Source: an uncultured Acidobacteriota bacterium
Lineage (GTDB): Bacteria; Acidobacteriota; CAIWXX01
Assembly (NCBI GenBank): GCA_903916735.1
Contig: CAIWXX010000020.1
Span: 1-55,128 of the forward strand
Reading direction: 5' to 3'
DNA length: 55,128 bases
Part shown: positions 17,259 to 25,897 of the stretch, in pieces
How positions within the stretch are numbered: the stretch's first letter is position 1
Layout: every line of letters begins with the position of its first letter
Translations under genes and position numbers: made by a program
The notes under the pieces: model-generated
Seen by the model: the letters and a program-made list of their open reading frames with translations, nothing else
Told to the model about the DNA's origin: nothing
The model's database searches: none

Positions 17259-17783
17259 TTATTCCCCCCTCTGTGATGCCGCGGTCGGACCGCCCTTGTA
17301 CGTGACGATCTGAAAAGGACTTCGCCCTGCCAGATTTGATCGATAGTCGAAGGGGTCGCGGCTTTTATTATCATATCGGGACAGCGAAAAAACATTGCGG
17401 ATCGGTACCCGCGCGCTATAAGAGTCAATCCGCTGCAAAATCGCCTGTTCTTCGTGGTACTCGCGCCATTGGTGTGCCCCAAACATCAAGAGGATCGTGA
17501 TGGCCGCGGCGCCGATGACCGCCCATCCAGCCCTCCAAAGATTCCGTACTCCCGGAGCGGCTCGATGCGAAATCCGTTCGAGTGAACGGACAAGGACCGC
17601 GGGTGAGGGATCGACTGGTGGGAGATTTCTTCGAAAATCGTCATCCATCTGTTTGTAGTTGTCGGCTTCGCGATGGCAGACGATGCATGCGGCCAGATGT
17701 GACTCGATGCCCTCTTCCATAGCCGGGTCAAGTTCCCCATCGAGATAGGCTGAAAGTTCGTTTTGAATCTCCTTGCAATTCAT
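17259..17783 (-). CDS. Anti-sigma factor with N-terminal zinc-finger (ZAS) domain
   Basis: A 174-residue single-pass membrane protein. The cytoplasmic N-terminus carries the zinc-binding anti-sigma motif HLAACIVC (His29-x3-Cys33-x2-Cys36) with Cys3 as a likely fourth ligand. One membrane helix lies at about 85-104; the external part (105-174) has no recognised domain. It should hold the adjacent ECF sigma factor inactive until an envelope signal acts. Start ATG 17783 is chosen for the GGGAGG SD and for the ATGA overlap with the sigma stop codon. Confidence 0.9.
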   Translation of the reverse strand: MNCKEIQNELSAYLDGELDPAMEEGIESHLAACIVCHREADNYKQMDDDFRRNLPPVDPSPAVLVRSLERISHRAAPGVRNLWRAGWAVIGAAAITILLMFGAHQWREYHEEQAILQRIDSYSARVPIRNVFSLSRYDNKSRDPFDYRSNLAGRSPFQIVTYKGGPTAASQRGE

Positions 17784-18379
17784 AGTTTTCCTCCCTTGCG
17801 GAGGCGCTCCCATCGCTCCCGCACCATTTGCCGTGCACGGTGAATATCAATTTTGACGGAGGCGAGAGATTTGCCCGTCATCCTGGAAATTTCCTGATAC
17901 TCACGTTGTTCGAGAACGCCGAGAATGAAGAGGCTTCGATATCGTGGAGGTATTTGCATGAGGATCTTCCTAAGGTCCAACTGGACCTCAGTCTCTTCGT
18001 GACTGTTCGGCGGAGCCTCGAGCTCCGGCCTGTCATCAATCGATTCGGTTATTGCCTTCCGCCGGCGGAGATGACTGATGGCTGTGTTGCGCGCGATCGA
18101 GTAACACCAGGCGAGAAAGCTGTCGCGATCGTCCAGCCGCCCAAGATTCCGATGGATCTTGAGCAGTGTGTCCTGGAATAGTTCTTCAGCTTCACCCATA
18201 TGACCGACCATACGATAAATAAACGTGTAGAGCGGGCGTTTCATTCGATCGTAGAGTTCCCGGAAAGCCTGCTCATCATGCGCTGCACGGCGAGCCAATG
18301 CACCGAGAGAGCTCTCGATTGGCGGCGCTTCAGGCGCCTGCTTCACAGCAGCCCCACTTGTGACGCCTCCCATCTTCAC
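17780..18379 (-). CDS. ECF-type RNA polymerase sigma factor
   Basis: A 199-residue sigma-70 family factor with region 2 at about 35-105 (FRELYDRMKRPLYTFIYRMV, DTLLKIHRNLGRL, FLAWCYSIARNTAISHLRRR) and region 4 at about 130-190 (IPPRYRSLFILGVLEQREYQ, then TGKSLASVKIDIHRAR). Regions 1 and 3 are absent, as in ECF factors. It overlaps the anti-sigma gene by four bases and probably activates its own operon from the TGTAAC-17-CGTC element at 18391-18417. The exact start, GTG 18379 or ATG 18373, is uncertain because no SD is present. Confidence 0.93.
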   Translation of the reverse strand: MKMGGVTSGAAVKQAPEAPPIESSLGALARRAAHDEQAFRELYDRMKRPLYTFIYRMVGHMGEAEELFQDTLLKIHRNLGRLDDRDSFLAWCYSIARNTAISHLRRRKAITESIDDRPELEAPPNSHEETEVQLDLRKILMQIPPRYRSLFILGVLEQREYQEISRMTGKSLASVKIDIHRARQMVRERWERLRKGGKL

Positions 18380-18390
18380 TCATAAACAAG

Positions 18391-18417
18391 GACGCTCATG
18401 GGCATGCGCAAGTTACA
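18391..18417 (-). promoter_or_regulatory. Candidate autoregulated ECF-sigma promoter
   Basis: In the 43-bp gap between the HAD gene and the sigma gene, the minus strand has TGTAAC (18417-18412), 17 bp, then CGTC (18394-18391). This matches the common ECF pattern of an AAC-containing -35 and a CGTC -10. The start codon follows after 11-17 bp with no SD. Confidence 0.45.
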
Positions 18418-18422
18418 GAAAA

Positions 18423-19121
18423 TTATTCTGCCGTTCTCTTCAGTGAATCGATCGTGGACCACGATCCATGTTTGTAAGATCGTAGTGCCACCGGCAGTTC
18501 TTTCATCGCATGGATCGTCATGTCGGGGTTTGAATGGAGAACCTCCTCCGGCCTGAAGCCATATAAAACGCCGCACGTGATGGCTCCGGCGTTCTTGCCT
18601 CCCACGATGTCATTGGCGGAATCCCCGACGACGAGGGCTTCGTCGGGAGGGATTCTCATCGCACTGATGATCTGTCGGAAGCCGGCTGGATCAGGCTTTC
18701 TGACCGCGAAGCTGTCGCCGCCATAGACAGCGGAAAACCTGTGAAGGATGCCCAGGCCCTCCAGGACGCTGCGGCTCAAGGACTCGCTTTTGTTGCTGAG
18801 AACCGTCATCTGCATATGAGGGGCAAGGACATCAATCGTGTCCACGACACCCGGATATAGACGCGTCTGATCGAGGAAATGAACAGAGTAATAGCTCATG
18901 AAATTCGCGAAAGCAGCATCGAGATCCTCCTGGCCGGCGCCCTCTCCCATGCTCCGCAGGAGCAGGCTTCGAGCGCCATCACCGACGTACTTTCTCACCT
19001 GCTCGACTGTCACAGTCGGCCTCCCGAGTCGCACCATGGCATGGTTGACGCCGGACTTCAGATCCTCCAATGTGTCTGCCAATGTACCATCCAGATCGAA
19101 GATGACGAGCTTGACATTCAT
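18423..19121 (-). CDS. HAD-superfamily hydrolase, phosphoglycolate phosphatase-like
   Basis: A 232-residue cytosolic phosphatase of HAD subfamily IA. Motif I is FDLDGTLADT (nucleophile Asp9), motif II is VLSNKSES, motif III surrounds VRKPDPAGF, and motif IV is VVGDSANDIVGGKNAG. The alpha-helical cap after residue 15 is of the type found in Gph and PpaX. Substrate is not certain: phosphoglycolate, pyrophosphate or other small phosphoesters fit. AGGAG lies just before ATG 19121. The gene is upstream of, and 43 bp from, the sigma operon. Confidence 0.88.
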   Translation of the reverse strand: MNVKLVIFDLDGTLADTLEDLKSGVNHAMVRLGRPTVTVEQVRKYVGDGARSLLLRSMGEGAGQEDLDAAFANFMSYYSVHFLDQTRLYPGVVDTIDVLAPHMQMTVLSNKSESLSRSVLEGLGILHRFSAVYGGDSFAVRKPDPAGFRQIISAMRIPPDEALVVGDSANDIVGGKNAGAITCGVLYGFRPEEVLHSNPDMTIHAMKELPVALRSYKHGSWSTIDSLKRTAE

Positions 19122-19345
19122 GGCTCCTATTCTGCTCTACATTGATTTAACGAGCAACTCCACACATGTTCCCAGTTCTCAGTGGTCGGTTCCCAGCAAG
19201 ATTGTGCATCTGTCCGCCAGGATGTTGGAGACTGTGGGAAAGGTGAATGGAGTCGAGAGATGGTTTTTGAACCGGCAGCAGATAACGACTATCGACTGTT
19301 GAGGGTCGCCTGGTATAAGATACTCCTTCATCGGGAAGGTTGATC

Positions 19346-20257
19346 ATGGCCAAGAGAAAAAGTAAAAAAGGGCAAAGTGATTTTCTAGAAGTATTTTTCC
19401 CAGAAGAGAATCGCGAGCTTCCGCCGCTGAAGCATCTCCGCCTGGATTCGTTCGAACGCGAGATCCTGCACAACCTGCACATGGAGCTTTCTCGCGGCGA
19501 ATCCTATGTCCTGCTCTCGCCGGGGCTGATGGTTCTACGCCCCAAAGAACCATCGGATCTCATCGAATCGCTCCGCGAAGAAGAGGATTTCCTGACGCAA
19601 GTCAAGCGATTTATCATGCAGGATTTGGTTCTCAACACCGCCATCCTGGAAGGCAATAGTTACTTCATTGAGCAGAATTATTATCTGACAATCGCACGTC
19701 TCATTCCGATGGCCCCAGGCACCTACGAAGTCAAGATCTATACCAACACACGCGTCGATCTGCTTTCTCATTACTCCGATAAAATTTACCTGGGACGCGA
19801 CCAAATCAGTTTTGTTGAGGAGAAAAAACAGCTCGGGATTCCATACCTGCTCGATTGCGTCAAACGCGAATACGAACGGCTGAGGCTCGAAGCGCGGGAT
19901 CGCCTTCGTACGCCACGCCGGTTCCATTCCACCCTGATGAATGAAATCGAAGAGCTCGTTCAGGAGATCTCCGAGAATACCGAGGAGTATCTGACAATCG
20001 TTCCACCGAATATCGACGAATGTACGAGTTCAACCGAAGAGCTGGGCCACATTAACTCCCGAAACCGCACGATGAAACACTTGCTCATTGAACTGGCGGA
20101 TTCCATTCAGGAATACGACAATCTCCTCCGAACGCATAATGAAACCGATTATGCTCACTACTTGACAAAATACAAAAAGGATGTCGTCAACCTTATCAAT
20201 CTTTTCAGCATCAAGATGATCCCGGCGGTATCGAGGCGGATTAATCGAGATATCTGA
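19346..20257 (+). CDS. Unknown protein, 303 residues
   Basis: I do not recognise this protein. It starts with a short lysine-rich tail (MAKRKSKKGQ), then appears mixed alpha/beta to about residue 175, and is strongly helical afterwards (for example LMNEIEELVQEISENTEEYL and later acidic/basic heptads). It has no signal peptide, no membrane helix and no evident metal or nucleotide motif, so it is probably cytosolic. ATG 19346 is chosen over TTG 19340 because GGAAGG lies 6 nt upstream. It is a single gene between divergent and parallel neighbours. Its style resembles the unknown protein at 41055-42470 (also soluble and helix-rich), but I see no clear sequence match. Confidence 0.7.
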   Translation: MAKRKSKKGQSDFLEVFFPEENRELPPLKHLRLDSFEREILHNLHMELSRGESYVLLSPGLMVLRPKEPSDLIESLREEEDFLTQVKRFIMQDLVLNTAILEGNSYFIEQNYYLTIARLIPMAPGTYEVKIYTNTRVDLLSHYSDKIYLGRDQISFVEEKKQLGIPYLLDCVKREYERLRLEARDRLRTPRRFHSTLMNEIEELVQEISENTEEYLTIVPPNIDECTSSTEELGHINSRNRTMKHLLIELADSIQEYDNLLRTHNETDYAHYLTKYKKDVVNLINLFSIKMIPAVSRRINRDI

Positions 20258-20471
20258 CAGGCCCGGGAGCTTCCTGGCTGCCCTCCGGTTGCCGGCTCAT
20301 CATTCAGGGCCCTGCATGGTGCCACGTCCTTGGCGCAAATCGGCATTTGCACTTTGAGCTCCCATATCGTTGCTAATGGCACACCGCCGGCGCTGAGTGA
20401 AGAATCCCCCGTTTTTCAACCGGCATGGTGATTGAGGAAACCCGCGGCTTGTGATTGTGCGAAGACGCCGG

Positions 20472-20500
20472 TTGATGTCGGAGGGTAATCTCAGTATCCT
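20472..20500 (+). promoter_or_regulatory. Promoter of the spermidine-synthase-like gene
   Basis: TTGATG (20472-20477) and TATCCT (20495-20500) are separated by 17 bp, and the -10 is followed by seven bases and ATG 20508. Transcription would begin at or within a base of the start codon. Upstream candidate starts at 20451 and 20475 have no SD and lie in or before the -35. Confidence 0.4.
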
Positions 20501-20507
20501 GCCCCTC

Positions 20508-22526
20508 ATGATGAAAAAGCTGATAGCCGGCGGACAATTTGGGGATTCTCATCGGCTCGCAATCCTAAGTTTCGTTTTTCTCTACTATGAACTCGCATGC
20601 ATTCGGTGGGCATCCGCCTTCGTTCTTTATCTGTCCTACTATACGAATATCGTCTTGCTGGCCTGTTTCCTCGGGATGGGCCTGGGCCTCCTGACTTCCT
20701 CCCGGAAGAGCAATTTCCTCAGCTGGTTCCCTATTTCGATTCTGGCCTTTGTCGGGCTCACATTTTTTTTCAAAGTGGAAGCATTTATTCTGCAGGAAGG
20801 CGTCATTTATTTCGGTTCAACACATGCGCCATTTAAAATTCCAGCTGAAATAGCCGTCGGCGGCGTTTTTATCATGGTCACGCTGCAATTCATGCTTTTA
20901 AGTCAGGAGATCGGTCGGATCTTCGCTCGAATGCAGCCTTTGCCTGCATACACTGTCAACATACTGGCTAGCATCGCCGGCATTCTGGCTTTCGCCTTCG
21001 GCAGCTGGATTGCTCTTCCAGCCAGCGGTTGGCTGATGCTCCTCGCGGTTCTCCTCTGGCTCGTCCTGCCGGCAGGCATGTTCCGCAAACTGAACACAGC
21101 GGTTTTATTCGTTTCGATCGGGCTGGTCTTCTATTCGGATCTCAATGCGAACTGGTCGCCTTACTATCGGTTGACCCTCAATCGGATTCATCAGGGCAAC
21201 CAGATGAACGGCTATATCATCAGCGTCAACGGCATATGGCACCAGACCATGCAACGGATTCAGGATAAGGAGGCTTTTTACCACGCACCTTACATTGCGC
21301 TGGGAGATCGATCCCGCTATCGCAGGGTATTAATCATCGGCGCCGGGAGCGGAAATGATGTCGCTTTTGCTTTGCACTACGGCGCTGAGCATATTGACGC
21401 TGTCGAGATTGATCCCGGCATCATCAAACTGGGCCGGACTTTGCATCCCGAACATCCATACGCGGATGGCCGAGTCCACGTCACAATCGATGACGCTCGC
21501 GATTTCCTCCATCACCCCGTTGGCCCTTACGATCTCATCATCTTCGGCTTGCCGGATTCGCTGACACTCAGCAGTTCTGTTTCCAACTTGCGCCTTGAGA
21601 GCTATCTGTTCACGGCTGAGTGTTTTGAGGCGGTCAAATCGCATCTGGCTCCGAACGGCATCGTCGTTCTCTACAATTACTATCAAAAGCCATGGCTTGT
21701 CGACAAGCTTGGCGGAATGCTTCAATCGGTCTTCGGCACAGAGCCACAGGTCTTCCTTTGGAAGGGATATGGCTACGTGGCTACCATTTTCATTGGCCCC
21801 GGCACACGGCAACTGATGCCGTTGTCGGGACAGCGGATCCCCCTGAGTCGCACCATGCCGCCGCCGGCCCGTGACGATTGGCCTTTTCTTTACCTTCTGA
21901 AGCCGTCACTCCCCTCGATATATATCCGCTTCATCCTCTTCGTCGTCGCGACTTCGCTCACAGCCATCTGGCTGGTGGCGCCGAAGGGCACTCTGCAGGC
22001 CTTCGATCCGCGACTTTTTTTTATGGGCTCCGCGTTCATGTTGCTGGAGGCATCCGCCGTCGTCAGGCTCTCATTGCTGTTCGGTGGGACATGGCGAGTT
22101 AATGCGGCCGTTTTTACCGGAGTTCTTTTGATGGTGTTGGCAGCCATTGCTGTTCGCCGGCGTTCAGGCCCGCTGCGCCTGACCTGGTGGATTCCGGCGC
22201 TCGCCGTCTCTCTCGCGATGATCGGCTATTTCCCCCTGCAGAGCTTTGGATCCATTCCGCTGGGAGGATGGCTTGCGGCCATTCTGATCATGGTGCCGAT
22301 TTTTCTCGCCAATGTCATTTTTACAAATCGCTTTGCTCATTCAACCGCACCTCATGTGAGCCTCGCTTCGAATGTTCTTGGAGCCATTGCCGGCGGACTA
22401 CTCGAATACATATCGATGCTTGTCGGATATCAAGCCCTTCTCATCCCTGTTGCCCTGCTGTACGCAGCAGCTTTTTTATGGCCTGCACGTAGAGCGCAGA
22501 AAGAACCGGAGCCAATGGCATCATAG
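20508..22526 (+). CDS. Multi-pass membrane protein with spermidine synthase-like domain
   Basis: About 672 residues. The N-terminal third has six or seven membrane helices (ILSFVFLYYELACIRWASAF onward). A central cytosolic Rossmann domain of the spermidine synthase family carries VLIIGAGSGNDVAFAL and AVEIDPGIIKLGR, which should bind a nucleoside such as decarboxylated or ordinary AdoMet, then DDARDFL. Another seven or so helices follow to the C-terminus. Membrane-embedded relatives of this type are widespread in bacteria and rarely make spermidine; their substrate is unknown. The usual catalytic Asp of aminopropyltransferases in the D-x-x-D region reads FGLPDSLT here. Start chosen from the leaderless promoter geometry. 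Confidence 0.78.
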   Translation: MMKKLIAGGQFGDSHRLAILSFVFLYYELACIRWASAFVLYLSYYTNIVLLACFLGMGLGLLTSSRKSNFLSWFPISILAFVGLTFFFKVEAFILQEGVIYFGSTHAPFKIPAEIAVGGVFIMVTLQFMLLSQEIGRIFARMQPLPAYTVNILASIAGILAFAFGSWIALPASGWLMLLAVLLWLVLPAGMFRKLNTAVLFVSIGLVFYSDLNANWSPYYRLTLNRIHQGNQMNGYIISVNGIWHQTMQRIQDKEAFYHAPYIALGDRSRYRRVLIIGAGSGNDVAFALHYGAEHIDAVEIDPGIIKLGRTLHPEHPYADGRVHVTIDDARDFLHHPVGPYDLIIFGLPDSLTLSSSVSNLRLESYLFTAECFEAVKSHLAPNGIVVLYNYYQKPWLVDKLGGMLQSVFGTEPQVFLWKGYGYVATIFIGPGTRQLMPLSGQRIPLSRTMPPPARDDWPFLYLLKPSLPSIYIRFILFVVATSLTAIWLVAPKGTLQAFDPRLFFMGSAFMLLEASAVVRLSLLFGGTWRVNAAVFTGVLLMVLAAIAVRRRSGPLRLTWWIPALAVSLAMIGYFPLQSFGSIPLGGWLAAILIMVPIFLANVIFTNRFAHSTAPHVSLASNVLGAIAGGLLEYISMLVGYQALLIPVALLYAAAFLWPARRAQKEPEPMAS

Positions 22527-22860
22527 GGATTGGATGGCTGTTCGCGGAGTAGGCGACGCAACACTTTGCCGACGGCGCTCTTCGGCACCTTGTACTCAGC
22601 CAACCTCTCGCGACAGTAGGCGATGATTTCGCCGGAAGTCGGGCTGAGACATCCGATGTGCCGGCAGTATTTCATTAAAAAGATTCCTGGGCAGGAGCCG
22701 TGGAAACCGCAAGCTGATGGGCCAGGCAAAAAGAAATCTCACTCGCGACCAATCCAACGGTTCCCTCGATGGAATGGTGGTTGATGGCGCCGTTGTGAGG
22801 GTTTTCCGTGGATGAATGGGGGAGCCGATGGGGATCCCAGAGTGGCGGTCAGGTGCACGC
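22527..22860. other. Gap without an intact gene (334 bp)
   Basis: Between the convergent spermidine-synthase-like and UbiA genes there is only a degraded acyl-CoA synthetase tail at 22538-22636. The remaining 200 bp show no supported gene, promoter or T-rich terminator. Confidence 0.5.
22538..22636 (-). pseudogene. Remnant of a long-chain acyl-CoA synthetase C-terminus
   Basis: On the minus strand the frame reads SGEIIAYCRERLAEYKVPKS followed by AVGKVLRRLLREQ. In AMP-forming acyl-CoA synthetases (FadD-like) the same region reads EEIIAYCRERLA.YKVPK, about nine residues, then PKSAVGKVLRRLLRE. Both conserved halves are present but the stretch between them is missing, which would remove part of the C-terminal lid. 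No upstream synthetase sequence is present. Confidence 0.6.
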
Positions 22861-23760
22861 CTACAGATAGAGAATGGCCGCCGCCGTCAGGCCCCACAGA
22901 AAAACATCGATGAGCAGGGGCTTATCTGCGAGTAATGTTGCAGAAGGACTTCCTCCTGCCAGCGGGCCGCTGCCGCTTCGAGTCGATCCTTCATTGCGGT
23001 GAATAAGGTACAGATATCGATAAATGCCATAAAGAACAAATGGGATCGTCACATAGAGGCTGTGCGCATGGAGTTTTCTCTGGACATCCTCTGAGAGCGT
23101 GTAAAGCACGTAGCAGAGAAGTGTGGCTGTGGTGACAATGGAGATCATTTGATCAAGCAGGTATGGGGTGTAGTCCGAAAGAGTTTTCCGGTGAAGAGCG
23201 GAATTAGCTTCCAGAAGAACAAGCTCGTGGCGGCGTTTGGCCAGTCCCAGAAAGAGAGCCAGGAAGAAAGTGCAGATGATAAGCCATGAAGAAATTTCAA
23301 CGCTGATAGCAGCGCCGCCTGCAGCTGCCCGAAGGACAAAACCGGCTGAGATGCACATCACGTCCAGAACGGCCATGCGTTTGAGCCAGAACGTATAAAG
23401 GATATTCTGGATGAGATAAGCAATCGCCAGGATGAAGAGGAGCCGCGTGATGAGGAAGCATGTGTAGAGGCTTGCAATCGTCAAGACGATTGACAGGACA
23501 AGGGCTGTCACTCGGCCGACACGCCCTGCGGCGATCGGCCTGTTCTTCTTGACAGGATGCTGGCGGTCGGCTTCCGCATCATGAATATCATTGAAGAGAT
23601 ACACGGCTGATGACAATAGGCAGAACGCGGCGAAGGCGGCGATTGAGATCAGTATTCGATGAAAATCGAACAGCTCTTGGGCAAAGATGAGCGCCGCGAA
23701 AATAAACGTGTTCTTGATCCATTGCTGTGGCCGTAGTGAGACGAACAGATCCTTCAACAC
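22861..23760 (-). CDS. UbiA-family prenyltransferase, decaprenyl-phosphate phosphoribosyltransferase-like
   Basis: A 299-residue integral membrane enzyme with about nine helices. The polyprenyl-phosphate/Mg site NDIHDAEADRQHPVKKNRPI follows the N-x2-D-x3-D pattern, and the N-terminus LFVSLRPQQWIKNTFIFAAL is typical of the Rv3806c-like branch that transfers phosphoribose from PRPP to polyprenyl phosphate. The product is a lipid-linked pentose donor precursor. GTG 23760 is preferred: AAGGAG lies about 10 nt upstream and the codon overlaps the GT4 stop, which indicates coupling; ATG 23814 is a longer alternative. Downstream partners DprE1/DprE2 are not in the window. Confidence 0.85.
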   Translation of the reverse strand: MLKDLFVSLRPQQWIKNTFIFAALIFAQELFDFHRILISIAAFAAFCLLSSAVYLFNDIHDAEADRQHPVKKNRPIAAGRVGRVTALVLSIVLTIASLYTCFLITRLLFILAIAYLIQNILYTFWLKRMAVLDVMCISAGFVLRAAAGGAAISVEISSWLIICTFFLALFLGLAKRRHELVLLEANSALHRKTLSDYTPYLLDQMISIVTTATLLCYVLYTLSEDVQRKLHAHSLYVTIPFVLYGIYRYLYLIHRNEGSTRSGSGPLAGGSPSATLLADKPLLIDVFLWGLTAAAILYL

Positions 23761-24944
23761 GACTGTCGAACTCCTTCCATGATGCTCTCCAGTTTTCTCC
23801 CATAATGATGCCATGTATAGTTCTCGACGATCGTACGGCGGGCTGCCGAAGCGAGACGGTTCCGGAGAAAGCTATCGGTGAGGAGGGAATCGAGGGCCGA
23901 TGCGAGCTGCTCGGGGGATTTCTCATCCACCATCAGGCCGTTGTCGCCATCTCGAACCACCTGCGGCACGCCTCCGATCCGGCTGGCCACGATCGCCAGC
24001 CCACTGCTCATCGCTTCGAGAAGTACGTTGGGCAGACCATCCACGTTGCCCCCACTGTCGTGGATCGACGGGAGCGCGAAGATGGATGCTGAACGGTAAA
24101 GAGCAAGCATCTCAGGCTGGCGCAGCCGGCCGGCGAAATAGATGCGATCATTCAGTGCGAGCTCGGCCGCCGCTCTCGCAAGCCGCTCCCTGAGATCTCC
24201 ATTTCCGGCGATGATCAGTTTGGCCTGGCAGCGCATCTGTTTCATGGCCATGAGAAGATATTCGAATCCCTTCTTCTCGACCAGTCGTCCGGCGGCGAGG
24301 ATCGTCATGTTGTCGGCAGCGCGTTCACCCGGCTTGAAAATGTCCTCATCAACCCCATAGGGGAGGACATGATACAGATTTTCGCTCGGATGACAACTCG
24401 ATGCGCCCTGCGTCAACTCTCCGCTGCAGCCGACAACGGCAGAAGCTCGGCGGAGCGCATATCGAGCCGCGTAGCGAAAGGCCCGGTTTTTCCGAGCCGC
24501 GTACATGTCGCTTCCATGAAGGCTGATGGCCAGAGGCAGGCTTTTGTGATGGCGAGCCATTGCGGCAATCGGGCCATTCGGGAGAAGCCAGTGTGCATGA
24601 AGAATGTCGAACGGTCGGCTGCTTTTTTGAAGGCGGTGCAGATGCCGCATCGCGGAGGCCGCGGCGAGCGGCAGCAATCCATAAATGCCCCATTTGAGGT
24701 GGACGTCACTGTGGAGAGATTGTCCATACCCCCAAATATTCCATCGGCTGAAAGGTGCATATTTGAAAAAATGAAAATGGACATTTCCTTCGTGGGCCGG
24801 CCATTGAAGACCAGGATGATGCGGGGCCAAAATATGCACCTCGTGTCCCAGCTCTCCCAGTGACCGTGCAATATGAAGGATAAATGGCGCTTCCGAGCCG
24901 GTGGGGCTCAGCGGAAGAGTAGACGTCAGCTGCAGAATTCTCAT
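23754..24944 (-). CDS. Glycosyltransferase family 4
   Basis: A 396-residue GT-B transferase. The N-terminal half starts MRILQLTSTLPLSPTGSEAP and includes the ISLHGSDMYAARKNR segment; the C-terminal half carries AAGRLVEKKGFEYLL and SIHDSGGNVDGLPNVLLEAM with the donor-binding glutamates, then GVPQVVRDGDNGLMV. It uses a nucleotide sugar to extend a glycan on the cytoplasmic side of the membrane. It overlaps the GT2 gene by ATGA and the UbiA gene by a few bases, so GT2-GT4-UbiA form one operon. Confidence 0.9.
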   Translation of the reverse strand: MRILQLTSTLPLSPTGSEAPFILHIARSLGELGHEVHILAPHHPGLQWPAHEGNVHFHFFKYAPFSRWNIWGYGQSLHSDVHLKWGIYGLLPLAAASAMRHLHRLQKSSRPFDILHAHWLLPNGPIAAMARHHKSLPLAISLHGSDMYAARKNRAFRYAARYALRRASAVVGCSGELTQGASSCHPSENLYHVLPYGVDEDIFKPGERAADNMTILAAGRLVEKKGFEYLLMAMKQMRCQAKLIIAGNGDLRERLARAAAELALNDRIYFAGRLRQPEMLALYRSASIFALPSIHDSGGNVDGLPNVLLEAMSSGLAIVASRIGGVPQVVRDGDNGLMVDEKSPEQLASALDSLLTDSFLRNRLASAARRTIVENYTWHHYGRKLESIMEGVRQSC

Positions 24945-25897
24945 TTACCGTTCTTGCCGTATTGCAGCAGTTTTATCCGGTAAAGAATTTCCTCGATTAT
25001 CTTTCGACTGGATGCCATCAAGTCGGAGAGAAGTCCGATGAGCCAAATTTGAAACCCTATGGTCAGGAGCACGGCCACGAGAATGAGAGATTGGACATGG
25101 CCCTGGCCGCGGCCGGGTGAAAAGAAATAGTAGTAGAGAAACCGGAATGAAATCAGCATTCCAATCGAGATGAGCGCGCTGCCGACGTACGTGAAGATTT
25201 TTAGAGGTTCGTATATCGCGTAAATGCGGAGAATCGTGGTGGCCGATTTCTTGATGTAATCTGGAATCGATGTGAAGAGCCTCGATTCCCGTGTCGTCTC
25301 CCGGGCCTGAATCGGGACATGAGCCAGAGGAATCCGTTTTTTGCCTGCCTGAATAATGGATTCAAGAGTGTAGGTGAAATCCGAAACGATGTTAATTCGC
25401 ATGGCGGCATCGCGGCTGAAGGCGCGGAATCCCGACGTCGTATCAGGGATTGTCGTGTTGCTGACCTGCCGGACGACCCAACTGCCCCAATGCTGGAGCA
25501 TTTTCTTGGTGAAAGAGAAATGGTTGAGGTCCTTGACGACTCGATCCCCAATCACCATTTCCGCCTTTCCTTCGAGGATGGGCTGGATCAGGCGTTGGAT
25601 CTCATGTCCGGGATACTGATTATCGGCATCCGTGTTGACGATGATATCGGCGCCAAGGCGGATAGCGGCGTCGATGCCGGCGGAAAAAACCTGTGCCAGG
25701 CCGCGCCGTTGTTTCATTCGAAGGACATGATGGACGCCGGAGGCTTGAGCGACCTCCACTGAGCGATCCGTACTCCCGTCGTCGATCACAAGAATCTCGA
25801 TGTTATCGACACCGGGAACCTCACGCGGCAATTCCTGGATGGTCTGCCGAAGATATTCCTCTTCGTTATGACAGGGGATTTGAATGATGAGTTTCAT
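24941..25897 (-). CDS. Glycosyltransferase family 2, membrane-anchored (DPM1/Yfd-like)
   Basis: A 318-residue enzyme that begins MKLIIQIPCHNEEEYLRQTI, the common GT2 start. It has the GT-A metal site TDADNQYPG (DxD type), the LRMKQRRGLAQVF segment, TTSGFRAFSRDAAMRI, and a C-terminal pair of membrane helices (about 245-265 and 280-305). This architecture is usual for polyprenyl-phosphate hexose synthases and related transferases. ATG 25897 has GGAAG 4-5 nt upstream; the frame's extension to 25984 is not supported. First gene of the GT2-GT4-UbiA operon. Confidence 0.9.
   Translation of the reverse strand: MKLIIQIPCHNEEEYLRQTIQELPREVPGVDNIEILVIDDGSTDRSVEVAQASGVHHVLRMKQRRGLAQVFSAGIDAAIRLGADIIVNTDADNQYPGHEIQRLIQPILEGKAEMVIGDRVVKDLNHFSFTKKMLQHWGSWVVRQVSNTTIPDTTSGFRAFSRDAAMRINIVSDFTYTLESIIQAGKKRIPLAHVPIQARETTRESRLFTSIPDYIKKSATTILRIYAIYEPLKIFTYVGSALISIGMLISFRFLYYYFFSPGRGQGHVQSLILVAVLLTIGFQIWLIGLLSDLMASSRKIIEEILYRIKLLQYGKNGK

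Noticed and set aside
19150-19200. GTTCCCAG-rich text similar to 14930-14960
   Set aside because: Similarity is limited to short low-complexity words; not enough for a repeat family.
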